This document shows, one piece after another, positions 23,484-33,028 of a stretch of 64,000 nt of DNA; positions within the stretch are counted from its first letter, which is position 1; each line of letters opens with the position of its first letter. Origin of the DNA: Aggregatilinea lenta (GTDB lineage: Bacteria > Chloroflexota > Anaerolineae > Aggregatilineales > Aggregatilineaceae); assembly GCF_003569045.1 (NCBI RefSeq), contig NZ_BFCB01000003.1, forward strand, positions 310,001-374,000. Reading direction: 5' to 3'. The position numbers and the translations under genes are program-made. Under the pieces are notes generated by a model that had not been told where the DNA came from, searched no databases, and saw nothing but the letters and a program-made list of their open reading frames with translations.

Positions 23484-23811
23484 TGATCGTGTTCCCTTGT
23501 TGTCGCTCAGGATGGGTATTTCAGAGAGGTGTGACGCGTGATCCGACGAGTGTATTGGCCGGTCGAATACCCCCCAGTTTAGCGCACGCTGGATTCTGTT
23601 CCATCAGACAGTTAGCTCATTTTTGGTGGCCAGAAGACCTACTAGAAACATAGATGAATGCCGCCGGAATGCCCAATGCGGCATGGGCGGAGCGCCCGCT
23701 GGCGGCCAGCGCTGGCGAAGTTGGCGAGAGTTCAGTATAAACGGTCTGCTGCCCGCCAGGGGCAGCAACCCGTTCTCAATACGCCGATCCCGGCTGGATA
23801 GTGACGACCTT
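23484..23811. other. Divergent intergenic region between treX and the sugar phosphorylase
   Basis: 328 bases with no convincing gene. It must hold the treX promoter (minus) and the phosphorylase promoter (plus). Inverted repeats are visible around 23657-23684 (ATGCCGC...GCGGCAT) and 23700-23713 (GCTGG-CGG-CCAGC). I could not assign a clean -35/-10 pair on either strand. Confidence 0.4.
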
Positions 23812-25554
23812 ATGCTTTCTTCATACGACCCACTGCTTGACGACCTGACCGCGCTGTATGGCGAGGCGCGCGGGGCGGATGCCTTCGCGCGGCTGGCGAT
23901 GGCGCTCGATGCGTTCCGCGCTGCACGTCCCGGTTTGGCCGCCCTTGATGACCACGATCCCGCCGAACGCGTGACCGAGCGCGACGTGATGCTGATCACG
24001 TATGGCGACTCGCTGCGCGCGGCAGATCAGCCGCCGCTGCAAACACTGCACGACTTCCTGCTGCGCCACGTGGCCGGGACGATCTCGGCAGTACATGTGC
24101 TGCCGTTCTTCCCGTATTCGTCCGACGACGGCTTTTCGGTGATCGACTACACCGCCGTCGATCCTGCGCTGGGCACGTGGGCTGACATGGAGCGGCTCGG
24201 CGCGGACTTTAAGCTGATGTTCGACGCCGTGATCAACCACATCTCCGCCGAGAGTGACTGGTTCCGGGCGTTCCAGGCGGGCGATCCGGCTTTCCGTGAC
24301 TACTTCATCGTGGCGGATCCGGCGCAGGACCTGTCGCGCGTGGTGCGACCGCGTACACTGCCGCTGCTGACCGCCGTGAACCGGGGCGGGGAGACGGTGC
24401 ACGTCTGGACGACCTTCAGCGACGACCAGATCGACCTGAACTTTGGCAGTCCCGATGTACTGCTGCGCATCATCGACGTGCTGCTGACCTACGTCGCGCA
24501 CGGCGCGAGCTTCATCCGCCTGGACGCGATCGCGTACCTGTGGAAGGAACCCGGCACGACCTGCATCCACCTGGAGCAGACACACCGCGTGGTCCGCCTG
24601 TTCCGGTCGCTGCTCGACGCCGTCGCGCCAAGCGTGGCGATCATCACCGAGACGAACGTGCCCCACGCGGAGAACATCTCCTACTTTGGCGACGGCGCGA
24701 ACGAAGCGCAGCTCGTCTACCAGTTCACGCTGCCGCCGCTGATGCTGCATGCCTTCATCAGCCAGGACGCGACGCGCCTTAGCGCGTGGGCCGCGACGAT
24801 CCAGAACCCGTCCCCCAGCGCGACGTATTTTAACTTCACCGCCTCGCACGATGGCATCGGCGTGCGGCCCGTGGAAGATATCCTGCCGCCGGAGGAAGTC
24901 GGACTGCTGCTGGCACGGACCACCGCGCACGGCGGGGCGGTGTCGTACAAGGACAATCCTGACGGGACGCGCAGCCCTTACGAGCTGAACATCACCTACT
25001 TCGATGCGCTCTCCAACCCGGCGGGCGACGAGCCGCTGGCGCTGCAGGCGCAGCGTTTCATCGCGTCCCAGGCGATCCAGCTGGCGTTCGTGGGCATGCC
25101 GGGGATTTACGTGCACAGCCTGCTCGGTTCGCGCAACTGGGCCGAGGGCGTCGCACAGACCGGGCGGTTGCGCTCGATCAACCGGGAGAAGCTGGACGTC
25201 GCGCAGGTCGAGGCGGCGCTGGTCGATCCGGCGTCGCTGCGCAGCCGGGTATTCACCGCCTACCGCGACCTGATCGCGGCGCGCGTCGGGCAGAAGGCGT
25301 TCCATCCCAACGGCCCGCAGACCGTGCTGAACCTGGATCCGGCCCTGTTTGCCTTGCTGCGTACCTCACCGGACGGCACGGAGCATATCGTCGCCGTGCA
25401 CAACGTCACCGGGCGCGCAGTATCGCTCGATCTGGGCGGCGTGCCGCTGGACGGTGTGCGCGAATACGAAGACTTGATCGCCGGGCAGCGTATCGGTGCG
25501 CACGCGGTGATAGAGGCTGCCCCTTATCAGGTGCTGTGGCTGAAGGCCCATTAG
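23812..25554 (+). CDS. GH13 sugar phosphorylase (sucrose/glucosylglycerate phosphorylase family)
   Basis: A 580-residue GH13 subfamily 18-type enzyme that would split an alpha-glucoside with phosphate to glucose 1-phosphate. Blocks are LPFFPYSSDDGFSVIDY, LMFDAVINHISAESDWF, FIRLDAIAYLWKE (nucleophile Asp), AIITETNVPH (acid/base Glu) and NFTASHDGIGVRP. The KEPGT following the nucleophile block, and the length, fit glucosylglycerate or related phosphorylases as well as sucrose phosphorylase; the substrate cannot be settled by eye. The ATG at 23812 starts the conserved region, and the longer upstream frame is repeat-rich and non-conserved. A GT4 gene follows 10 bases later, probably co-transcribed. 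Confidence 0.9.
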   Translation: MLSSYDPLLDDLTALYGEARGADAFARLAMALDAFRAARPGLAALDDHDPAERVTERDVMLITYGDSLRAADQPPLQTLHDFLLRHVAGTISAVHVLPFFPYSSDDGFSVIDYTAVDPALGTWADMERLGADFKLMFDAVINHISAESDWFRAFQAGDPAFRDYFIVADPAQDLSRVVRPRTLPLLTAVNRGGETVHVWTTFSDDQIDLNFGSPDVLLRIIDVLLTYVAHGASFIRLDAIAYLWKEPGTTCIHLEQTHRVVRLFRSLLDAVAPSVAIITETNVPHAENISYFGDGANEAQLVYQFTLPPLMLHAFISQDATRLSAWAATIQNPSPSATYFNFTASHDGIGVRPVEDILPPEEVGLLLARTTAHGGAVSYKDNPDGTRSPYELNITYFDALSNPAGDEPLALQAQRFIASQAIQLAFVGMPGIYVHSLLGSRNWAEGVAQTGRLRSINREKLDVAQVEAALVDPASLRSRVFTAYRDLIAARVGQKAFHPNGPQTVLNLDPALFALLRTSPDGTEHIVAVHNVTGRAVSLDLGGVPLDGVREYEDLIAGQRIGAHAVIEAAPYQVLWLKAH

Positions 25555-25564
25555 AGGAGGACGT

Positions 25565-26812
25565 ATGCGCATCGGGTTTGTTGCGACTCGTATCGCCGGG
25601 GTGGATGGCGTCTCGCTGGAAATCCTGAAGATCGCGGCCATCCTGCGCGATCTGGGACACGGCAGCTTTTATCTGGCGGGGGAGCTGGGCGCGTTCGCGC
25701 AGCCGGGCATGGAAGTGCCCGCGTTTCATTTCAAGCACCCGGAGGCCGTCGCGCTGCACGACGAAGCGTTTTCCGGCCCGGAGGAATCGCGCGATCTATA
25801 CCGGCGCATCGCGCGCGCAGCGGAACCGTTGAAGGCGCGGCTGTACGAGTTCGTGGAGCGCTACCAACTGGATGCGATCATCACGCAGAACGCCCAGGCG
25901 ATCCCGATGCAGATCCCGCTCGGCGTGGCGCTGCGCGACTTCATCGACGAGACGCATATCCCCACGCTGGCCCACTGTCACGACTTCTACTGGGAGCGCG
26001 ACCGCTTCATCGTGAACCGCATCCCCGACATTTTGCAGACGGCGTTCCCGTCCGAAGGTACCTCCACGCAGATCATGGTGATCAACACGGCCATGCAGCG
26101 CGAGCTGTACGCGCGGCGCAAGCTGAAGGCGACCGTGCTGCCCAACATCTTCGACTTCGAGACGCCTGCGCCCACGCTGGACGACTACAGCCGCCACGTG
26201 CGCGAGGATCTGAACCTCGCGCCGGAAGATCGCCTGATCTTGCAGCCAACGCGTATCATCCGGCGTAAGAACATCGAGCGCGCCGTCGAGCTGGTGCGCC
26301 TGATGCAGGATCGGGACGCGCTGCGGCGGTACGTGCTGGTGGTGACCGGCTATGCGGGCGACGAAACGGACACGTACTACGAGTGGCTGCTGCGGCAGGT
26401 GCAGATCAACGGCGTGGAAGCGCGCTTCATTGGGGATCGCATCGTGGAGCAGCGCGCCGAGCGCGACGGCCAGCGCCTGTATACGCTGTGGGATGTGTAC
26501 CCGCACGCGGACCTGATCAGCTATCTGAGTTCCTACGAGGGGTTTGGAAACGCGCTGCTGGAAACGCTCTACTTCCGCAAGCCGCTGGTGGTCAACGCCT
26601 ATATCCCCTACCGCTCGGACATCAAACCGGCGGGCGTGCAGGCGGTCGAGATCCGCGAGGAGGTCACGCCGGACACGGCGCGCGCCGCGCTGGCTCTGCT
26701 GGACGATCCGGCGGCGGTGCGGCGCATGGTCGAGCACAACTATCAGGTGGGCCTCGATCACTTCTCGTACCACGCCGTCATGCCGATCTTGCAGCGCCTG
26801 CTGGGCGGGTGA
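25565..26812 (+). CDS. GT4-family glycosyltransferase
   Basis: A 415-residue GT-B retaining glycosyltransferase. The N-terminus MRIGFVATRIAGVDGVSLEI resembles glycosyltransferases that make soluble glucosides or mannosides. The C-terminal half has LQPTRIIRRKNIERAVELV and the E-x7-E donor motif in YEGFGNALLETL. AGAGGAGG lies just before the ATG and the phosphorylase stop is 10 bases upstream. The pairing suggests a synthesis/phosphorolysis pair for one glucoside, possibly a compatible solute; that is inference. Confidence 0.85.
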   Translation: MRIGFVATRIAGVDGVSLEILKIAAILRDLGHGSFYLAGELGAFAQPGMEVPAFHFKHPEAVALHDEAFSGPEESRDLYRRIARAAEPLKARLYEFVERYQLDAIITQNAQAIPMQIPLGVALRDFIDETHIPTLAHCHDFYWERDRFIVNRIPDILQTAFPSEGTSTQIMVINTAMQRELYARRKLKATVLPNIFDFETPAPTLDDYSRHVREDLNLAPEDRLILQPTRIIRRKNIERAVELVRLMQDRDALRRYVLVVTGYAGDETDTYYEWLLRQVQINGVEARFIGDRIVEQRAERDGQRLYTLWDVYPHADLISYLSSYEGFGNALLETLYFRKPLVVNAYIPYRSDIKPAGVQAVEIREEVTPDTARAALALLDDPAAVRRMVEHNYQVGLDHFSYHAVMPILQRLLGG

Positions 26813-26863
26813 GTCGACCTCTGGTGGCCCGTATTGCGATGAATCCGGTAAGCGAAAAGCCGG

Positions 26864-26885
26864 GTAGGGCAGGTGTTACCCCTAC
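26864..26885. repeat. Degenerate TAGGGGC-family repeat
   Basis: GTAGGG at one end and CCCCTAC at the other, around GCAGGTGTTA, which is not symmetric. It looks like a decayed member of the palindromic family. Confidence 0.5.
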
Positions 26886-26910
26886 GGATTATCCTTGATC
26901 TTGCTTGTCT

Positions 26911-26938
26911 CCCCTCTCCAATCTGGGTTGGAGAGGGG
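26911..26938. repeat. CCCCTCTCCAA hairpin repeat
   Basis: A perfect 11-bp stem, CCCCTCTCCAA-tctggg-TTGGAGAGGGG, followed by CCGGGGTG. A related hairpin is at 48434-48461. It belongs to the second dispersed repeat family. Confidence 0.65.
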
Positions 26939-27079
26939 CCGGGGTGCGATCTGTTGTAACGCGATCTCGCCCGTTTTTTATCCCATCATTCCCCACATCG
27001 CCCCATCGCTCCGACCGCATCCAGCGTCTGTTCAGCCGTGAACTTTCCGCGACGTTAAGCCTATCTTGAGGTTTTACGG

Positions 27080-27108
27080 TTGACATCCAAATCGTTTTGG
27101 ATTATTGT
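27080..27108 (+). promoter_or_regulatory. Promoter of the LacI-family gene with operator 1 in the spacer
   Basis: TTGACA (27080-27085), a 17-base spacer, then TATTGT (27103-27108). The spacer is almost entirely the palindrome TCCAAATCGTTTTGGA (27086-27101; 14 of 16 positions symmetric). A bound LacI dimer would block RNA polymerase. Confidence 0.75.
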
Positions 27109-27118
27109 GAAAATATAG

Positions 27119-27134
27119 CTGAAAACGTTTTGGA
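27119..27134. promoter_or_regulatory. Second LacI-type operator
   Basis: CTGAAAACGTTTTGGA, with a perfect 10-bp core AAAACGTTTT. Its centre is 33 bp, about three helical turns, from operator 1 and 21 bases before the regulator start codon. This suggests cooperative autoregulation. Confidence 0.65.
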
Positions 27135-27147
27135 AGCCACTTAACGC

Positions 27148-28161
27148 ATGAAAGTTACACTTAAGACCATCGCTGAAGAAGCAGGACTTTCGGTTACCAC
27201 GGTGTCCCGTGCGCTTGCCGGGTACGACGACGTCAACGAAGAAACCCGCCAGCGCATCGCCGCAATTGCCGAGCGTCTGGGCTACCAGCCCAACCTGACC
27301 GCGCGCCATCTTCGCAGCAAATTCACCGACACTATCGGCATGGTGATTCCGCGCACCGCCTACTTCTCGGACTCCTTCTTCATGGAGCTGCTGGCCGGGG
27401 TTGGGCGGCAGGCGTCGGAGTATGGCTTCGACTTGCTTCTGTCCGTCCAGATGTCCGGCGACCCGGAAATGGCGGCCTACCGGCGCATGGTGGCGGGCGC
27501 GCGCGTGGATGGCATGGTGCTCTCGCGTATTCTGCGCCACGACCCGCGCATCGATTACCTGCAATCGGTTGAGCACCCCTTCGTGGCGTTTGGCCGCTCG
27601 GACCAGGACGACTACCCGTTCATCGACGTGGACGGCGCGCTGGGGGTTTGCCAGCTCGTCGGGCACTTCGTCGCCTACGGCCACCGGCGGATTGGCATGA
27701 TCCGCTCGCCGCAGGAGCTGGCCTTCACGCCGATCCGTGTGCAAGGCTACCGGGACGGGCTAAAAGAAGCGGGCCTGGACTACGACGAGACGCTGGTGGT
27801 TGATGGCGACCTGACGCAGTTGAGCGGGCAGCAGGCGGCGGAAGCGCTGTTGGCGCGCCCCGATCCGCCGACCGCGATTATCGCCTGCAACGACCTGATG
27901 GCCCTGGGCGCGATGACGGCTCTGAAGGCGATGGGCCGGCGCGTGGGGACGGATGTCGCCGTCGCCGGATTCGACGACATCGCCGCGTCCGCCGTGGCCG
28001 ATCCGCCGCTGACCACCGTGCGCCAGCCGATTTACGACATCGGCTGCCTGCTGGTGACCCAACTCGTGCATATCCTGCGCGGCACATCCTTTGATGATGA
28101 CCGCACGTCGATTGCTCCTGAACTGATCGTACGCGCATCCAGCGGGAGTCCTCGTTCCTGA
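27148..28161 (+). CDS. LacI-family transcriptional regulator
   Basis: A 337-residue repressor. The N-terminal helix-turn-helix and hinge helix are complete (TLKTIAEEAGLSVTTVSRAL, then YQPNLTARHLRSKFTDTIGM). The periplasmic-binding-like effector domain follows, with late blocks AIIACNDLMALGAM and VAVAGFDDIAASAVADPPLTTV typical of sugar-responsive members. Two palindromes of LacI type lie in its promoter, so it is probably autoregulated. It is followed 110 bases later by an ABC sugar importer operon, its likely main target, although I saw no copy of the operator there. Confidence 0.93.
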   Translation: MKVTLKTIAEEAGLSVTTVSRALAGYDDVNEETRQRIAAIAERLGYQPNLTARHLRSKFTDTIGMVIPRTAYFSDSFFMELLAGVGRQASEYGFDLLLSVQMSGDPEMAAYRRMVAGARVDGMVLSRILRHDPRIDYLQSVEHPFVAFGRSDQDDYPFIDVDGALGVCQLVGHFVAYGHRRIGMIRSPQELAFTPIRVQGYRDGLKEAGLDYDETLVVDGDLTQLSGQQAAEALLARPDPPTAIIACNDLMALGAMTALKAMGRRVGTDVAVAGFDDIAASAVADPPLTTVRQPIYDIGCLLVTQLVHILRGTSFDDDRTSIAPELIVRASSGSPRS

Positions 28162-28270
28162 ACGAGCCGCGAGAGGAGGTGAGCCGTTACCGTCGCTGGT
28201 GCCAACGGAAGCCAACTTAGGCTGGCTGTGAATAGTCGATTCGTGTATTTAGCTTAAAAGGAGAAACGCG

Positions 28271-29575
28271 ATGTCTCAGAAGAAACTTCGCTCCCTGGCA
28301 ATCATCCTCCTGGTCGTCGCGCTGACCGGCATCGGCAGCGTGGTGGTCCAGGCACAGGGAGACGATCAGGTCACATTTTTGTCCACGCAGTTCAACATCG
28401 TTGAAGAGAGCGAAGCGTTCCGTGGGATTCTCGACGGCTTCGGCGGCTCGGTCGATTTCATCCCGTCCGAAGAAGGCCCCGCCATTGACCTGCTGCGCGC
28501 GGAATCGGAATCGGGCGAAGGCACGACGGACGTCCTCGGCGCGCTGCACGGTACCTTCCCGCCGCTCGCTAACGACGACCTGCTGTTCGACCTGACCGAT
28601 CTGCTGACTACCATCGAAGCCGACTATGACCTCAACGACGCCTACGTCGAACTGGGCAAGCTGGGCACCGAAGACTACCAGTACTACATCCCGTGGATGC
28701 AGGCGACCTACGTCATGGCCGCCAACGTCGACGCGCTGGAATACCTGCCGGAAGGCGCGGACATCAACGCCCTGACGTGGGACCAGTTCGCCGAATGGTC
28801 CAAGAACATCTACGACGCGACGGGCGAAGCCAAGGTCGGCTTCCCGGTCAAGGGTCTGTTCCACCGTTTCCTCGAAGGCTACATCTACCCGTCGTACACG
28901 GGCGGCATGGTGACCGGGTTCAAGTCCCCCGAGGCCGTGACGATGTTCGAGTTCCTGCGTGACGACCTGTGGCCTTACGTGCACCCGCAGTCGATCAACT
29001 ACGACTTCATGCAGCAGCCGCTGCTCTCCGGCGAAGTGCTGGTCGCGTTCGACCACACCGCCCGCCTGCGCGATGCATTCGAGCAGGAACCCGATCAGTT
29101 CGTGGCCTTCCCCGCGCCCTCCGGCCCGGCGGGCCTGGGCTACATGCCGGTCGTGGTCGGCCTGAGCATGCCCTACACCTCCCCGAATCCTGACGGCGCG
29201 GAAGCGCTGATCCAGTACCTCGTCGAGCCGTCGACGCAGGGCGCGGTCCTGGCCGAACTGGGCTTCTTCCCGGTGGTTGCGGGCGCTGAGACCGGCGACC
29301 TGTCGGCGGGCATGCAGAAGATCGCGGACGCCGTCCAGACGCAGGCGACAGGCGACGCGGCGCTCCCGGCGCTGCTGCCGGTGGGCCTCGGCGAGCGCGG
29401 CGGCGAGATCAACGAGATCTACCGCAACGCCTTCACGCGCATCATTCAGGACGGCGAGGATATCCAGACCGTTCTGGACGAAGAGGGCGCCTCCCTCCAG
29501 GCGCTGCTGGACGACACGGGCGCACCGTGCTGGGTCCCGGATGCGCCGAGCGAAGGCGCGTGCCAGCTTCAGTAA
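28271..29575 (+). CDS. Sugar ABC transporter substrate-binding protein (importer 1)
   Basis: A 434-residue type-1 extracellular solute-binding protein. The Sec signal is KKLRSLAIILLVVALTGIGS, with likely cleavage at VQA-QGDD; there is no lipobox cysteine. The mature domain alternates between lobes (YYIPWMQATYVMAANVDAL, TWDQFAEWSKNIYDATGE), as in cluster B carbohydrate-binding proteins. AAAAGGAG lies 8 bases before the ATG. The paired permeases start about 310 bases downstream, with a MITE-like repeat between them. The absence of a lipid anchor is unusual for a monoderm. Confidence 0.88.
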   Translation: MSQKKLRSLAIILLVVALTGIGSVVVQAQGDDQVTFLSTQFNIVEESEAFRGILDGFGGSVDFIPSEEGPAIDLLRAESESGEGTTDVLGALHGTFPPLANDDLLFDLTDLLTTIEADYDLNDAYVELGKLGTEDYQYYIPWMQATYVMAANVDALEYLPEGADINALTWDQFAEWSKNIYDATGEAKVGFPVKGLFHRFLEGYIYPSYTGGMVTGFKSPEAVTMFEFLRDDLWPYVHPQSINYDFMQQPLLSGEVLVAFDHTARLRDAFEQEPDQFVAFPAPSGPAGLGYMPVVVGLSMPYTSPNPDGAEALIQYLVEPSTQGAVLAELGFFPVVAGAETGDLSAGMQKIADAVQTQATGDAALPALLPVGLGERGGEINEIYRNAFTRIIQDGEDIQTVLDEEGASLQALLDDTGAPCWVPDAPSEGACQLQ

Positions 29576-29660
29576 TTGAAGCGGCAGCACGTTAACATCT
29601 GAAGTGGCGTGTGGGGAAGCAGGGCCGCGCGGTCTTGCTTCCCCACCGTTGTCTACGATC

Positions 29661-29775
29661 GTGTATGGAAAGCGGCCTTACTACGCTTCTCGTTGCCTGG
29701 GGCAAGCATCTTCCGCTGTCCTGCTTCCCTTCTCCCTGGGGGAGAAGAGGCCGGGGGATGAGGGTTTCCGTACAC
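29661..29775 (+). repeat. MITE-like dispersed repeat, copy 2 of 3
   Basis: A 115-bp unit from GTGTATGGAAA to TTTCCGTACAC with the internal hairpin CTTCTCCCTGGGGGAGAAG. It lies in the 308-base gap between the binding-protein gene and the first permease, where nothing else is visible except the permease ribosome-binding site. Confidence 0.75.
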
Positions 29776-29883
29776 ATACTTAATCTGGGGGCACGCCGGT
29801 AAAGGGTGCGTTTGGCCGCCCTCGCCCGTTCTCAACCTGTGACACAGCCCCGCACACCATCCGTTTGAAAGGGGTGAATCCGC

Positions 29884-31023
29884 ATGGCGAAGCGCAAGTT
29901 TAACATCGCCCCCTACCTGTTGATCCTGCCCTCGTTCATTTATCTGGTTCTGTTCTTCGCCTGGCCGATGGGCCGTTCGCTGCAGTTGGCGTTTCAGAAA
30001 GACGCCGAGATCCTGCCCGTGCGCACGGCGGTAGGTGACGACATGGACGTGGTCGGCTATCTGCCGATGCAGATCGAAGTGGCGATCACCGACCGGGAGC
30101 GCAGCGAAGAGACGCTGCCCAATGGCCGTACGCGCCCGGTGTACTGGTTCAAGATCGCGGGCGAGAGCGAGGAAGGCGAGCAAGTCGAAGGCTGGGTGAA
30201 CCAGAAATACCTCCAGGTGCAGTCCCGCACCGAGTCCACGTCGGCGCGCGTCGTCAGCGGCGAGGGCACCCAAGAGTGGACGCTGGACTACGTCAAGCGC
30301 ATGGTCAACGACCACAACTTCATGGACGCGCTGACCACCACGTTGATCCTGCTGGTGCTCATTCTGCCGATCCAGTTCGCGCTGGCGATCACGATGGCGC
30401 TGGTGCTTCAGGCCCGCTTGAAGGGCAGCACGATCTTCCTGTACATCTACGCGATCCCGCTCGGCATTTCAGACCTGGCGGCGGGTCTGGTGTGGGTCAA
30501 CATCTTCACGCAGCACGGCTTCCTGAACACCTTTTTGCAGCGGCTGGGGATTATCGACAGCCCCTATATTTTCCTGTCCGCCGAAAACAAGCACTGGATG
30601 ATTGTTGCGATCGTGCTGGCGGAGGTGTGGCGCGCGACGTCCATCGTGATGGTGATCGTCGTCTCCGGCTTGCAGTCAATTCCCGACGAATATCTGGAAG
30701 CGGGCCAGCTCTTTGGCGCGAGCCTGTGGCAGCGCCTGCGCCACATTATTCTGCCGCTGCTGCGGCCCAGCCTGCAGGTCGCGCTGATCCTGCGCACCAT
30801 CCTGGCGTTCCAGGTGTTCGCGGTGGTCGTGGCGCTGACCGGCGGACGTGTGATCACCGTGCTGGCCTATGAAACGTACCGTTGGTACGATCCGGGTGAC
30901 TCCGGCTTCAACAATCCACACGTCGCGGCGGCCTACGCCGGATTCATTATGCTGATCTCACTGGTCTTTTCCGTGGTTTATCTGCGCACCGTACGGACCC
31001 AGGAGCAAGGGGCGTCAACATGA
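29884..31023 (+). CDS. Sugar ABC permease, MalF-type, with SH3-like insert in the first outer loop
   Basis: A 379-residue inner-membrane permease. TM1 is at residues 10-30 (YLLILPSFIYLVLFFAWPMG). Instead of the usual short loop, about 100 residues follow before TM2 (ALTTTLILLVLILPIQFALA). Within them residues 41-115 look like a bacterial SH3 domain (ILPVRTAVGDDMDVVGYLP, PVYWFKIAGESEEGEQVEGW, VNQKYLQV). The conserved EAA loop that contacts the ATPase is EYLEAGQLFGASLWQRLRHI. It overlaps the next permease by 4 bases (ATGA). It forms importer 1 with the upstream binding protein. Confidence 0.87.
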   Translation: MAKRKFNIAPYLLILPSFIYLVLFFAWPMGRSLQLAFQKDAEILPVRTAVGDDMDVVGYLPMQIEVAITDRERSEETLPNGRTRPVYWFKIAGESEEGEQVEGWVNQKYLQVQSRTESTSARVVSGEGTQEWTLDYVKRMVNDHNFMDALTTTLILLVLILPIQFALAITMALVLQARLKGSTIFLYIYAIPLGISDLAAGLVWVNIFTQHGFLNTFLQRLGIIDSPYIFLSAENKHWMIVAIVLAEVWRATSIVMVIVVSGLQSIPDEYLEAGQLFGASLWQRLRHIILPLLRPSLQVALILRTILAFQVFAVVVALTGGRVITVLAYETYRWYDPGDSGFNNPHVAAAYAGFIMLISLVFSVVYLRTVRTQEQGAST

Positions 31024-31901
31024 CCTCAGCTGCACAATCACGCACCACGCCGCGCTCGGTTGCGCTCGACGCAGAGCAAAAGCGCGCGCTGCGCAACTTG
31101 CGGCTCCGGCGGGCGAGCATCTATGCGCTGGCGATCCTGATCGCCGTCTGGATTCTGGCCCCGATCTGGCTGATCGCGACGATGGCGTTCAGCACCCAGG
31201 CAGACGTCTACGCCTACCCCAAGCAGGTCGTGCCGGTGCCATTCACGACCGCCACGATGGATTTCTTCCTGAACTATGCGGGCATCCTCGACGCCACGCT
31301 GAACAGCGTGATCGTCGCGGTGCTGACGCTGGTGTTCTCGACCACGATCGCTGTCCCGGCGGGCTATGCCGTCTCGCGCTACCTGTTCCCCGGGCGCAAC
31401 TCGTACCGGCTGGTCATCCTGGCCGTGCGCGCCTTCCCGATCGTGATCCTGGCCGTGCCGCTGGCGGTGACGTTCTTGCAGTGGGGCCTCTATGACAAGG
31501 TGTACAGCGTGGCGCTGATGCACACCGCCCTGACGCTGCCGACGACGATCCTGGTGGTGTCGAGCGTATTCGCCAGCGTGCCGGTGGAGTTCGAAGAAGC
31601 GGCGCGGGTGTTCGGCGCGTCGCCGCTGCGGGCGTTCGTGCGCGTGGTCCTGCCGCTGGTGCTGCCGGGCATCGCCGCCTCCGCGATTTTCACGTTCGTG
31701 ATGTCGTGGAACGAGGTGTTCGCGGCCACGCTGCTGACCGTGCGCAACCGCACTCTGCCCGCGTTGATTCTCTACACGCTGAACAAGTCGTCGCTCCAGT
31801 TCCAGTATGCGGGCGGGTTCTTCATGCTGGTGCCGTCGATGATCTTCATCTTCTTCATCCGCCGCTACCTGTTTAACATGTGGGGCCAGATCACGAAATA
31901 A
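31020..31901 (+). CDS. Sugar ABC permease, MalG-type (importer 1)
   Basis: A 293-residue permease with six predicted membrane segments. TM1 is ASIYALAILIAVWILAPIWL. The EAA loop FEEAARVFGASPLRAFVRVV is followed by LPLVLPGIAASAIFTFVMSW, typical of MalG/UgpE partners. The C-terminus YLFNMWGQITK is the family ending. Translation is coupled to the MalF-type gene through ATGA overlap, and the ATPase gene starts 11 bases after the stop. Confidence 0.92.
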   Translation: MTSAAQSRTTPRSVALDAEQKRALRNLRLRRASIYALAILIAVWILAPIWLIATMAFSTQADVYAYPKQVVPVPFTTATMDFFLNYAGILDATLNSVIVAVLTLVFSTTIAVPAGYAVSRYLFPGRNSYRLVILAVRAFPIVILAVPLAVTFLQWGLYDKVYSVALMHTALTLPTTILVVSSVFASVPVEFEEAARVFGASPLRAFVRVVLPLVLPGIAASAIFTFVMSWNEVFAATLLTVRNRTLPALILYTLNKSSLQFQYAGGFFMLVPSMIFIFFIRRYLFNMWGQITK

Positions 31902-31912
31902 AGGATGAGGCT

Positions 31913-33024
<1,112 letters not shown>

Positions 33025-33028
<4 letters not shown>

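Noticed and set aside
23623-23811. 63-codon N-terminal extension of the sugar phosphorylase
   Set aside because: The extension is low-complexity and crosses local inverted repeats. The conserved domain begins at the ATG at 23812.
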